This document shows, one piece after another, positions 33,670-43,582 of a stretch of 64,000 nucleotides of DNA. Made by a program: the position numbers and the translations under genes. Location of the stretch: NCBI GenBank assembly GCA_023627715.1, contig JAMAHW010000112.1:43818-107817 (forward strand). The letters run 5' to 3'. A model generated the notes under the pieces. That model did not search any database. It was not told where the DNA came from and was given only the letters and a program-made list of their open reading frames with translations. Numbering within the stretch: position 1 is the first letter of the stretch; each line of letters starts with the position of its first letter. This DNA comes from Periconia sp. R9002. Its lineage: Eukaryota; Ascomycota; Dothideomycetes; Pleosporales; Periconiaceae.

Positions 33670-34638
33670 ATGGAGCTCCTCGCCATTCTCGAAGATATGG
33701 CGAAAGCCAGCACAGCTCAAGCAGAAAACGAATATCAAGAATCCGAAATCAACCGCTGGGCGCGCCTATTCAACCTCACGCACGCAGAAGCCCAGGAAGC
33801 CATGTCCTCACACTTCTCAAACCTCTCGCGGATCCAAATCACCGAACCGCAATGGCGCATTTTACAAGATAATTTGGGGACATCAGAACACGACAAAGAG
33901 AGCTATTCATACTTTCTAACTCACTCCAAATCCTCAGCAAAGAAGGTGACCTTAACAGACCCGACTCAAACCACGCCCCAGCAGCATACCACGCGGAAAA
34001 CCGAATATGTCTTCAAACTCACCCATCCGTTCGACACGGCGGAAAAGATTCAACAAGCAGGTCTGTTGCCTAGCCCGCCGCGCCTTCTCGCCGACGAAGA
34101 TACTGGCGAAGAATGTTTTGCAGTCGTTGATGGAGCTACGCGACTTGTTCTGCAAAGCCTGGTTACGCACACGCGTCTTACCTTCGCAGTTCTCAAGAAA
34201 CCGGCAGGAAAAGAGCTTTCATCACATTCTATTGCTCCTGCCCTGGGTATCGATACTACACTGCCACAACATCGTGGGTCTTGCCCCCATCCTGGCCAAA
34301 GTGAATACCCTGTACCATACTTCTTTTACGGAACTCTAGCAGATCCGGAAGTGTTAACACGACTTCTCTCGTTAGAAGATGGGCCAACTTTTCACTATGC
34401 GAAAGTGAGAGGTGGCAGACTGGGGATGTGGGGTGGGAAGTATAAGGCGCTTGTCGATGGGGAGGAGAAGGACAAGGTAGATGGGTGGATGTATGTCGTA
34501 GAGAGCAAGGAACAAGAGGACTGCTTGCGTCATTATGAAGGTGACAACTACGAAGTTGTTCGGTGCGATATGATAGTCGGCAATGAGGTTCGGAAGGGAT
34601 TGACGTTCAGGTTCTGTGGGGACGCCGCAGTGGTGTAG
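33670..34638 (+). CDS. Gamma-glutamylcyclotransferase/AIG2-like protein with N-terminal extension
   Basis: Single exon, 322 residues from the ATG at 33670 (TTCACCATGG). Residues about 215-320 carry the GGCT/AIG2-like fold: VPYFFYGTLADPEVLTRLL (the substrate-loop YGTL motif), RGGRLGMWGGKYKALVDGEEKDKVDGWMYVV, and the acidic EDCLRHYEGDNYEVVRCD containing the likely catalytic Glu. The first about 200 residues form a helical and charged extension without a domain I know. GGCT-like enzymes cyclise gamma-glutamyl amines to 5-oxoproline; substrates for fungal AIG2-like proteins are mostly unknown. The leader upstream is open but is pyrimidine-rich untranslated-type DNA. Confidence 0.85.
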   Translation: MELLAILEDMAKASTAQAENEYQESEINRWARLFNLTHAEAQEAMSSHFSNLSRIQITEPQWRILQDNLGTSEHDKESYSYFLTHSKSSAKKVTLTDPTQTTPQQHTTRKTEYVFKLTHPFDTAEKIQQAGLLPSPPRLLADEDTGEECFAVVDGATRLVLQSLVTHTRLTFAVLKKPAGKELSSHSIAPALGIDTTLPQHRGSCPHPGQSEYPVPYFFYGTLADPEVLTRLLSLEDGPTFHYAKVRGGRLGMWGGKYKALVDGEEKDKVDGWMYVVESKEQEDCLRHYEGDNYEVVRCDMIVGNEVRKGLTFRFCGDAAVV

Positions 34639-34989
34639 TAAACTCTTCAAATGGGCTGAATTAACATCGGTAACTTCTCGCGGAGGGCAGTTTATAGACA
34701 GCATACAATCAACTTACTGTTATTTGGTCATCTGTGTTATAAGTTTGCATCTTTGTGGTACGATTTTGCAGCTTCACGCGGAGAGGAAGCTAGGCTTAAC
34801 AGGTCAACTGGCTGCTGAACAGGCACGGTGCTCTCTCAACGAACCCGACGACAGCGAGAACGTTTCGATTTTTGTAAAAATCGATATAGTGGCCTTTTTG
34901 GCTATAAGTTGACAGCGGTCGGGATCGGTGAAGCGATCGTGCGGGGATGCGGTACTGCGTGACTTCGATTGCGATTTAGGGTCTTGATC

Positions 34990-35540
34990 CTGCTTGGATC
35001 TTGAAACGGAAAAAAGATAAGTTGATAGCCTTGATACTGTTCGATTGATGATGTTACAAGTCACTAACGCTCTTTGTTGTTTTTATAGGATGCACGGCAA
35101 TATACGTGATCTCACCTGCTCAGGCCCTGAAACGGAGAAAAGATGAGTTGATGGCCCTGGTGCTATTTGACTGATGATCTTACGTTTAATAACTGCCTTT
35201 GTGGTTTCTATAGCACACTTTGCGATTGATATACGTGATCACAGCTGCTCCGAACCCGAAATGAAAAAAAGATAAGTCGATAGCATGTTCTATCGTTAGC
35301 CCCAGAACGTTAGCTAACAGTCATTGATGGTTTCTATAGCACACCCTGCAATTGATGTACGTGCTGACACCTACTTGAACCTTGAAACGAAAAAAAGATA
35401 TGTCGCTAGCATGTTCTCTTGTTACCCCTTAGATCGCTAGCTAACAGTCACTGTTTGGTTTCCATAAAACGAACGGCGATTGACAGCATCGATCGGACCT
35501 GGACCAACCCTCTCAAACCCCAAACGAAACGAAAAAAAAA
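34990..35540. repeat. Diverged tandem repeat, unit about 126-142 bp, four to five copies
   Basis: The motif GAAACG(G)AAAAAAGATAAGT(T/C)GATAGC recurs with GAAACG/GAAATG at 35003, 35129, 35258, 35384 and (degraded) 35526. Between copies there are further shared blocks: TGGTTTCTATAGCACAC and GATTGATATACGTGATC. The order is the same in each unit, so this is a tandem array that has diverged by point changes. It has no coding capacity. Confidence 0.85.
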
Positions 35541-36183
35541 AAATGCGTGCACGACGTTTGGGGAGGGGGAGGGGGAGGGGGTTGGGGTTGGCATTGACTC
35601 TCGGCCCCCACCCCCCCCCCTACTAATCTTTGATGAATTGATAGTTCTATACTCGCATACATACATGCCTATGTACCTAGATATCAGTCAAGTCCATTCA
35701 TTCGCTTCAGATAAGCTTTTCGCTTCAAAGCTTTGCATAAAATCCGTTTTCCAATCCCTGATTCCCAAGTGACTCCTCACATACACAGCACACACACCAC
35801 TTCCTTGCCCAAACCCCCACCCTATTTAGCCGCTTCAAACTCAAAACAACAACCAACCAAGAGTCAGCGAATAGAAAAAAAAAGAAAGAAAGAAAAGAGA
35901 AGAAACGAAAAGAAAGGGATGGGGGGGGGTGCCTACCTACCTACCTCTTATCTCCTACATCCCCCCCTCCTACACCCCCATTCACAAATACATATATATC
36001 ACACCCCCCCATCAGCACCCAACACAACACACCCCAACACCAACATAACAACTATCTATCTTTCTAACCCCCAATCCATCCAGCAAACTTCTACAATACA
36101 TACATACCATTGTTGTTAGCTTGATTTGATGGGCAGGGCAAGGCGAAGTTTTCAAAACCAACCCAAAACTGATCGACCGACCG

Positions 36184-36186
<3 letters not shown>

Positions 36187-36219
<33 letters not shown>
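36187..36219. repeat. 33-base poly-G homopolymer
   Basis: An uninterrupted run of G, just before the N gap. Such runs are hard to sequence and its true length is uncertain. Confidence 0.8.
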
Positions 36220-36220
<1 letters not shown>

Positions 36221-36264
36221 AAGGGGAAAAGTTAAAATAGAAAAACCAAAAAAAATTCACCGCA

Positions 36265-36274
36265 NNNNNNNNNN
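36265..36274. other. Assembly gap (10 N)
   Basis: Ten ambiguous bases mark a contig join, 45 nt after the poly-G run. The real gap size is unknown and sequence may be missing. Confidence 0.98.
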
Positions 36275-37007
36275 TGGAGAAATGAGAAATGAGAAATCCG
36301 AAAAAGATTGCACTGCAACTGCCACTGCAATGTGAATGTGTACGTGTGTGTGTGTGTGTGTGTGGGTAGCGTAGGATGTATTCGCGCGAGACTATGTAGG
36401 TAGGTACCTATGTACATGGGTATATGTATGTATGTACTTGAATACACCTACGTACAATCAGACACGTATATCAGAGAAAATGTATACATGCACACAGCAT
36501 AGCGAGCTACATAGGCTTACGACAATCACGAGACTGTAGATAGACAGGTCAAGACGCAGCAATGTAACGAATTAAGTTCTGTTTCAAGTCGCGAATTTTG
36601 AAGTAAAAGCCATTCTTTTTGGATTCTCCGCCGTCCATTCCTTTCCTCCCTTCGCACACACGACTACATAGGTATCTGTTGAGTTGCCACAGTGAAAGTA
36701 GGAAAAGCGACAAATCCGCCCATACACATGCAAGCAAACACATCCCATCAAGGAAATTACTGATATTCGTGCAAGAGGAAAAAAGGGGTCAAACTAAAGT
36801 ACAAGTGGGACGCATTACCCCTTTTCACGGGGTCTACACGCCCATACTGTTCCATCCATCCGTCCATCCTTCATCTTCCACTCATCCATTGGTGATCGTG
36901 ACGTCGTGATATAGTAGAAGCAAACAGGCTACCTGTGCCTGATGCGTACGAACATGTATTGCGTCTTGGTATTCATCTGCTCAGGTTCGTTCCAACAGAC
37001 GATGTCT

Positions 37008-38617
37008 TTACAACTCCTCTTTTACGGCGTCGGTCGCAGACTTCGCAGATGCGGAGGCAGCAGAGGCAAGGGAGGCAGCTGATTTGGAAGCTACGGAGGC
37101 AGCAGAGGATGCGGACTTGCCTGCAGCGCCGGTAGCACTGCTAGCCTGACTAGCGAGGGAAGCAGCCGACTTCGAGGCAGCAGCGACAGCAGATGCAGCC
37201 GACTTGGAGGCGGCGGCCGAAAGCGAACTGGCCGAGCTGGCGAGAGAATCAGCCGACTTGGAAGCGGCGGCGGCGGCAGAGGACGCCGACTTGGCTGCAG
37301 CGCCCGAAGCGGTAGCAGCCTTGCTGGAAAGGGAAGCAGCCGACTTGGAAGCGGCAGCGGCGGCAGAGGAGGCACTGGCGGAGGCACTGGAAGCGCTCTT
37401 CTGAGCCGAAGCACTCGCTGCGCTGGCGGTGGCCTGGGTCTCATCGGTGGCGATACCGACCTGGGCCTTGATCCAGTTGGTGTAGCCGGCGAAGCCGTTG
37501 GTAGCCTGGGCATACTCGTTGCCGGCCCTGCTAGTGGCGGCGCCAACCTGCCCGGCAATGGTGGAGGAAGCACGGGAAGCAGAGGCAGCGACATTGTCAC
37601 CGGCGAGCTGAGCGCGGTGCTTGCGAGCGAGAGCAATGAGCTCATTGCGCTTGGAGCCCTGGGGAACCTTGATGCCGTTCTTGTCAGCCCACGCCTTGAT
37701 CTGGCTATCGGACCAAGAATCGAGGAGAGCGTCGCTGAGGTAGTTGGTGGCGGCGGCAGCAGCTGACGAGGCAGAAGCGTAAGCACTCTTGGAGTTTTGG
37801 CTGGCAAGACGGGAGTTGCGGCGAATCTGGGCGATCAAAGCATCACGGGTGTTGGGCTGGGGGACCTTGTAGCCGCGCTCGTCGAACCAAGCCTTCAATT
37901 CGGAGTCGGACCAGGAGTCGTAGACCCAGTCACCGGGGTAGCGGGCAGTCTCGGAAAGCTTGTTAGCGGCCGCCTCGTAGTTCTCACGGATGGCGCTGAG
38001 GAGAGAGTCGCGCTTGCGAGGCTGGGGAACGGGAATGCCATGCTTGTCGGCGAAAGCCTTGAGCTGCGAGTCGGTCCAGCTATATCATACACATGTCAGC
38101 CAAAACGCCGTTACACACACTTTTGCAAAAACAGATGACGTACGTGTCGAAAAACCAATCCTTGATGTTGGTGTAGGCATTGTTCGCGGATTCTTCCGTC
38201 TCGGTCCAGTATTCCTTGACCTGTTCGGCGAGCGATTTGACATCCTTCTCGGTGCCCTTCTTGGCCTGCTGGCCCTTGAGAGTCAAGTAATTCGACAGCG
38301 TCTGGGCGTCCCAGCTGTGGTAGGGAGTGACGACGTTGTCATTCCAGTTCTTCTTGACCAGGTCCTCGAGATCCTTGCGGTCAGCGGGCTTGGGGTGGGG
38401 GATGTGGTAGTCGTTGAGCCAGCGCTCGAGCTCCGTCTCGTGCCATTTGTTGTACACTGCAAGGCGGACGATTAGCCGTCTGTCAAAGAGGATAGAGGGG
38501 GAGCGTGTCAATGGAAAAGATGTGCCCACATGACCTACCGGCATTGCCTCCCCAGATGTTGCATTCTCCAACGGCGGCCAGGCCCACCACAAGGGCGGAT
38601 GCGAGAGAGAACTTCAT
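37008..38617 (-). CDS. Ish1/Msc1-repeat stress protein with Ala/Ser/Lys-rich tail
   Basis: Three exons (38617-38539, 38456-38144, 38079-37008), 487 residues. The N-terminus is a signal sequence (MKFSLASALVVGLAAVGECN). Ish1-type helical repeats follow, with signature W-(S/T/H)-D/E-(S/T)-(Q/E)-L-x-x-(W/F)-x-D-x-x-(G/H)-I/Y-x-V/H-P-(Q/H): KWHETELERWLNDYHIPHP, SWDAQTLSNYLTLKG, TWTDSQLKAFADKHGIPVPQ, SWSDSELKAWFDERGYKVPQ and SWSDSQIKAWADKNGIKVPQ. The last about 165 residues are almost only Ala, Ser and Lys in an 11-19-residue pattern of the AAASKSAASLAS type. In fission yeast Ish1 is a stress-induced nuclear-envelope protein. The tail resembles LEA-like helical sequence and may protect against desiccation or cold (inference). 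Confidence 0.9.
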
Positions 38618-39539
38618 GGTATTGTATTTCACTAAGGGTAAGGGTGGGGTGGGAACAAGGAGCAATATGGATATATTGGCTTGGAGGTGGGAGGTAGATT
38701 AAGAGGAGAGAGAGAGTGCAGGAATGCAAATGGGGAGGAGATGAAGGGGTTTTGATGGGTGAAGGGAGTGGATGGAGACAAAGGTTGGGGCACAGGCGTG
38801 TTTGTGACGTAACCTCACAAACAAGGTCGCGCCTACTGCGTACGGCCTGTGCAGCCATGCAGCCAATGAGGGGCGGGCGTGGGGAGCATATTTACATCGC
38901 GTCAGTTGTGCGTCCGCTGTCTGGGTATGTACGTCCATCGTCATGATTCCCACTTGTCACTAGGTACCGCTTTGCCTCTCAACTTATTTTTATACATATC
39001 ACCACTTACCTATTCAACAATAGAAACACACAGAATCAAACCCTCTCCAAGCTCCAAAGCACATGAATTCATCGGCGCGGAGAATTGTGTGTGTGCGTGT
39101 AATTCATTGTTGAACAAATAAAAAACGCGGTACACGGGCATGGGATTCTGAAATTTCCCATGGATCGCGATGACAGCGACGTTTTTGCGGGGGGAGCCAG
39201 GCTTTACGCGAAAGCCACTGACATCATCCGTCTAAAAGCGACGACAACGACAGGACAGGACAAGCATGCAGTGAGCCGACGAACATGAAAAATAAGGGAC
39301 AACGATGGGAATTTTTGGCATGTTTGTGGATATGTACATATTCAATGGATGGTGTGATTTATGCAATTGATTGAGTGATGATGATAATTTCGTAAAGCAC
39401 CAGATAGCCCTGCTATGGTTCAAACTTCACACAATACAGTGCCAGCACGTTCATCTTTATTTCTTTATAGGTGTTGATGTACTATACCCACCAATTCACC
39501 AAGATCCTAATCATACACACATGCAGTCCCCTTCAATGC
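38618..39539. other. Intergenic, no gene seen
   Basis: 922 nt: the 5' flank of the Ish1-like gene (minus strand) and the 3' flank of the mitochondrial protein gene (minus strand). No open frame with protein character. Lys/Arg codon-rich ORFs here are shadows of purine-rich DNA. Confidence 0.45.
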
Positions 39540-40101
39540 TCACGGGTCACGATCCTGTCCTGCAATCCCCCCAGGTCGTCAGCAATCAACGAGAAAAGGG
39601 AAAGGGAAATACCAAAGACTCACCGCTCCAAAACTTCGCCGGCACCTTATCCTTCTCCGCCTCCTCGTTAGAAACCTGCTCATGCGCCTTCTCAGCTCTC
39701 CGATCCATATCCCGATTATGCGCCTTGACATCCTCGCTCGCATTCTCCTCTGTGGGCGGGTTCTCGTTGAGGATCTTCGGTTGCGCACCTTTTTTGCTCT
39801 CCCCACTGCTCTTCTCAGCTCCCTTTCCTTCACTCTTACTAGATGACGACGAGGAAGAAGAAGTCTTCGACTCGGATCCCTCCTTCGCCGCTTTGGGGGG
39901 AGGAGGTCCCGGGTGCTCGAGATCCTCGCGGCCGCGTTTGCCCTGCGCTTGAGGGTTCTCCGAGATGGGGTTGCCGTCGCCGGACCCATAGTCGCCCGTT
40001 GCGAAGCGGAGCTGGTGCTGTTGGGTTATAGCGGGTCGGAAAGCTGTGGTGGATGGGCGGATGGCGGCTGCCGCGCGGGAGAGGGGGCGGAGGAAGGACA
40101 T
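39540..40101 (-). CDS. Small mitochondrial-targeted protein, conserved in fungi
   Basis: Two exons (40101-39624, 39559-39540), 165 residues. The tiny last exon (20 nt) adds GQDRDP after AKFWS; without it the frame runs into intron sequence. The N-terminus is a typical mitochondrial presequence (MSFLRPLSRAAAAIRPSTTAFRP... RFATGDYGSG), rich in Arg/Ala/Ser without acidic residues. The rest is hydrophilic and disordered: HPGPPPP, a Ser run of eight, and a charged helix with PKILNENPPTEENASEDVKAHNRDM and EKAHEQVSNEEAEKDKVPAKFWSG. I recognise the conserved blocks as those of an uncharacterised fungal mitochondrial family, without a known function. Confidence 0.8.
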
Positions 40102-40678
40102 TTTTGATTATTGTTTTGGAGGATGGGGGTATGGAGTGGAATTGATGGTTTGGGGGATTTTAATTTGAAGCGTAGAGTTGGTGTACGTGTGTATAGTAGC
40201 TGTGGATGTGGAGACGTGGGTAGCAGGTATGCAGCTCCAAGCTCTTTTATGGAGAGAGCTAGGGAGCTATAGCCAAACATGACGTCACTATGTCACCATG
40301 GCCAACGCTCCAACCACGCACGAGCCGCTCGCCTTCGACTCAAAACGACGCGAGCACGACAACGGTTGCGCTTTCACTTAAAGAACATATCATGTGTCGG
40401 GGATATTAAAATCATCACCCAAGTCGGAGCGAAGTTTATATTCCGCGACCATGAATTCAAGAGTGGAGGAAATGCTTTACGTTTATCAAGGGTATCTCGT
40501 GCGAAAACAGGTCCAAGAAAACCAAATATGCACAACAATGATTTCCGCCTCTTGAAACCTGCCATATATATACGTTGCGTGTCGTCGTTGGTCCAAATAC
40601 GGTGCGCGCAGCTCGAGCGAGTCCCCTTACGCACCACCGTGGACATGAGAGATTGATGAAGAAGGAGAATGCGGTTGC
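40102..40678. other. Intergenic, no gene seen
   Basis: 577 nt upstream of the mitochondrial protein gene and downstream of the RBR ligase (both minus strand). Nothing notable. Confidence 0.45.
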
Positions 40679-42803
40679 TTAATCGATTCCAACCATCGAA
40701 CCCTCCACTCTCCAATCGTCGACTTCGACTCCTCGTGGAGCCGTGTGGATAGCCTCGTCATCCACTTCGACGTGATTCAGCCAAGTCCCGACTCTGTTCG
40801 CACCGCGCTTCGTCCCGTCGCGAGAGAGGCCGGCCATGGTGGATGCTTTCGTGCTGTTGGAGGTAGGGGCAGGGACGTGTCGTACGGGCTCACGCACAAG
40901 TCGACGGCCGAAGAAGGAGGTTCGCGGGGCGGGCATCCGGGTGGCTCCCCTGTTTGCGGTTCTTGGGGTCGGGTTGGCGAGAGGACGTACGGCATACGAT
41001 TCATTCATATGGTGGCCACCCGAGTTCCCTACACCGTAGACCTGCACACCGGGGTCGCTGCGATGAAGATCTGAAGTTGTGGGATGGTCGAGTCTCAGCT
41101 GGGCTTGGAGATGGGCGGCGAGAACCTCGTCTGCGCGCTCGAGTTCTCGGTCTCGCTCCTGGCGCTGGCGCGTTCGTGTACTGGTGGTGCGTCGAAGGGG
41201 AGGATCCCTTGTATCCGAGGGGTATTCGATGACTTCGATCATTTCTTCTCGGGTGGTGTATGGAATTTGCATATCTTGGAGACGGTCACCGTCGTCGAGA
41301 TGGCTGTAGTTGAACCAGGGGCAGTTGCACGACTTCCAGGGCGCTGCGCAAACCATACAGAATTGGGCGGTGCAACGACTATATTGCAGTCAGTATAAGA
41401 CATGAATCACTGGAGAAGGTCACGTACCAAGTCATGTGGTTGCAGCCCTCTTTGAGCTCGACCACAGCCTTGCAGTTGTAACACCTTTGCCAGCCCTTTT
41501 CCTTTGCCATCTCCACCAAACGATTCGTCTCTTCATCCTTGGGACATTCTCGTCTGGTGTGGAACCTGTTGTTGCACAACACGCATACCTTTGTGTTGCA
41601 TCTTCCGCAGCGGGCATATTTCATACCGTAGGTAAGGTCCATACGAATCTTGGAGGGTTTGATCCATTCTCCACAGTTCTTGGCTGGGCAGTACAGTCGG
41701 TTGGCCGTGGTGTATTCTTGATACTTTTTGTTCCACAACTTCTTGAACTTGTCGTCGAATAGACGCTCGACATATCTCAGGGGTATATGATCCGAAGAGC
41801 AGCAGGTAGGAGGCATGTGCTGGGGATCACTGACAGAAAGTGTGAACTGGCGTTTGAGACAGTTGTGGCACATTCGGTGGCCACAGCCAAGCTTTGCCGT
41901 CTTGTTTGCGGGCAGGTCATCGGTCATGCAAACGAGACATTCCACCCTGTGTCATGTTAGTGACAGGCTACGAGAAGCGCCTCAACCGTGGACTCACCTC
42001 GGTATTTCCTTCTGCAACACATGGTTCGGAGTCCGAGGAGGAGGTCTGAAGAAGTTGGCAAGCAAACTGCCTCTACGTGCGGTATCCCTGACCGAGAGAG
42101 ATTGCGTGCGCGTGATCGGGGCGGCAGTAGTGGTAGTAACGGGTTGTTTGGTGGAATCGGCACGGCGAACAGCGGGCCTTGTGGCATATCGCCTGGAAGG
42201 TTCCCGAGCGGACACTGTACGACTTAATCTTGGGGGCTCCTCTTTGCGTGTGGAGGCAGATCTCGAGCCTGACAGCGGGGTGTATGCGGTCCTGCTCGAT
42301 GAGCCGCCCTCGTCGCTCCTTCTTCTCGTTGATCGCCGCACCGTGACTTCTTCGATCATACCGGACTTTGGGCGGCCGTAGACATAGTCTTCGCTCCTAT
42401 CATCCGGACTTGGATCCCTCTCCCGTCTCTTCTTGCGTCGCACAGTACCGTCTCGTCGGATTTCCCTGTGGCTGCTCCTCGACTTGTCCTTGACCCGAAC
42501 TGGGGGCTCCTGTGCCATGCGCCGAAGCTCGCGATGCCGGTAGCTGTCTGTTTCGGGCGTGACGTAGTACGACTCCCGGTGCGCTCTCCTCTCATCGAGG
42601 TCGAGATGGGAGTCTCTCCGCGCTTCTTCGGCCCTGCGACGTTCGCGGCGTTCCCGTCTGGCGGCAGCGTAGTCTTCGTCGTCGGAGTGGTCGTAATCCC
42701 GATGACGATGGCGTCGTCGGTGTCTTCTCTCGCGGTCGTCAAATTCGTCGTGGTCGTAGTAATGTCTGGACGAGGATTCGCGGACGTCACGGTCTCTGGC
42801 CAT
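40679..42803 (-). CDS. RBR (RING1-IBR-RING2) E3 ubiquitin ligase
   Basis: Three exons (42803-41998, 41946-41428, 41378-40679), 674 residues. The first about 265 residues are a highly charged Arg/Ser/Asp-rich tail. RING1 begins right after the first junction (VECLVCMTDDLPANKTAKLGCGH...CHNCL). The IBR module includes YCPAKNCGEWI and YARCGRCNTKVCVLCNNRFH. RING2 is CYNCKAVVELKEGCNHMTCRCTAQFCMVC. The catalytic RING2 Cys (about Cys442, in HMTC) has its codon split TG|T by the second intron. The C-terminal about 190 residues are again Arg-rich. The family takes ubiquitin as a thioester on that Cys before passing it to a substrate. The substrate is unknown. Confidence 0.92.
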
Positions 42804-43582
42804 TCCTGCACCTAGCGGTGTCGTGTGGGTATATACGGGTGCAGGTGGCCAGACGGGGAACAGTCGTCTCGTGGTGCTGGCAGTGCAGGAGGGCGTGCAG
42901 GCTGAGAGGGGGCTTGAGTGGAGTGAAAATGCCAGCAGAGCATCTGCACAGTGCAGGTATCGTCTGGTTGCGCACGAGTCACAACCAAGTCTCAGCGAGA
43001 GGGAGAGAAATCAAGCTTGGGCGGTGAGGATTGCATTTCGCACGCAGTACCTGATGATCGGTGCGCCGTCCAGCCCGGCCAGGGTTGCGCTAACCTCCAT
43101 TCCCCGTCCCACTTCTACTACACTAACCACTCATCCAACTACATCTACAGTCTTGATATCGTAACAGCCTTCAAATCGTATCCAGCGTCCACATGCACGT
43201 CTGCCCACGGCAAGTTCCCAACCTGTGTGAATGGCTTGCCGGCATCCATTCACGCACAATGCCCCTTCAGCCCAATACGTAATGGGCAAGGGTATCGGCT
43301 AGAATGAATGGCTGTGGGTGAATCTGTTGGGCTCAGCTGCCTGTCTGATCTGGTGCGCGTGAAAAACCCACGTTACCACCCATTCCAAACCCCCGTGAAA
43401 AGATGGACCGCACTAAAAGGGAAAGCAAATGGACGCAAACAAATTGGCGAGACTGTATTCAACACACGCAATCTATCTATCCCAGGGGGAATACATCTAA
43501 AATAGAAAACGCTAGCAATGCCCAAAGCTAAATGCAAAACTCGTCTCGATGCACGCGACTCACCACAGGGACCTTGGGCACT
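42804..43582. other. Intergenic, no gene seen
   Basis: 779 nt: 5' flank of the RBR ligase and 3' flank of the Zrg17-like gene, both minus strand. Open frames here (for example 42823-43164 +) have no protein character. Confidence 0.45.

Larger units (their letters stand above)
34639..37007. other. Repeat-rich, gene-free stretch with an assembly gap
   Basis: Contains a diverged tandem repeat (34990-35540), GGGGA/C-rich tracts at 35560-35620, purine-rich and CA-rich low-complexity DNA (35860-36120), a 33-G homopolymer, a run of 10 N, and a GT microsatellite near 36335-36364. No gene is supported. ORFs such as 35733-36119 are products of low complexity. Confidence 0.6.

Noticed and set aside
37091..37807. 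238-codon Pro/Leu-rich minus-strand ORF
   Set aside because: Alternative frame of the Ala/Ser/Lys repeat in the Ish1-like gene; its composition follows from the repeat codons.
41994..42803. Reading the RBR N-terminal exon as a separate Arg-rich protein
   Set aside because: It ends in a clean GTGAGT donor, and the CTAAC...CAG acceptor restores the RING1 frame, so it is the first exon of the ligase.
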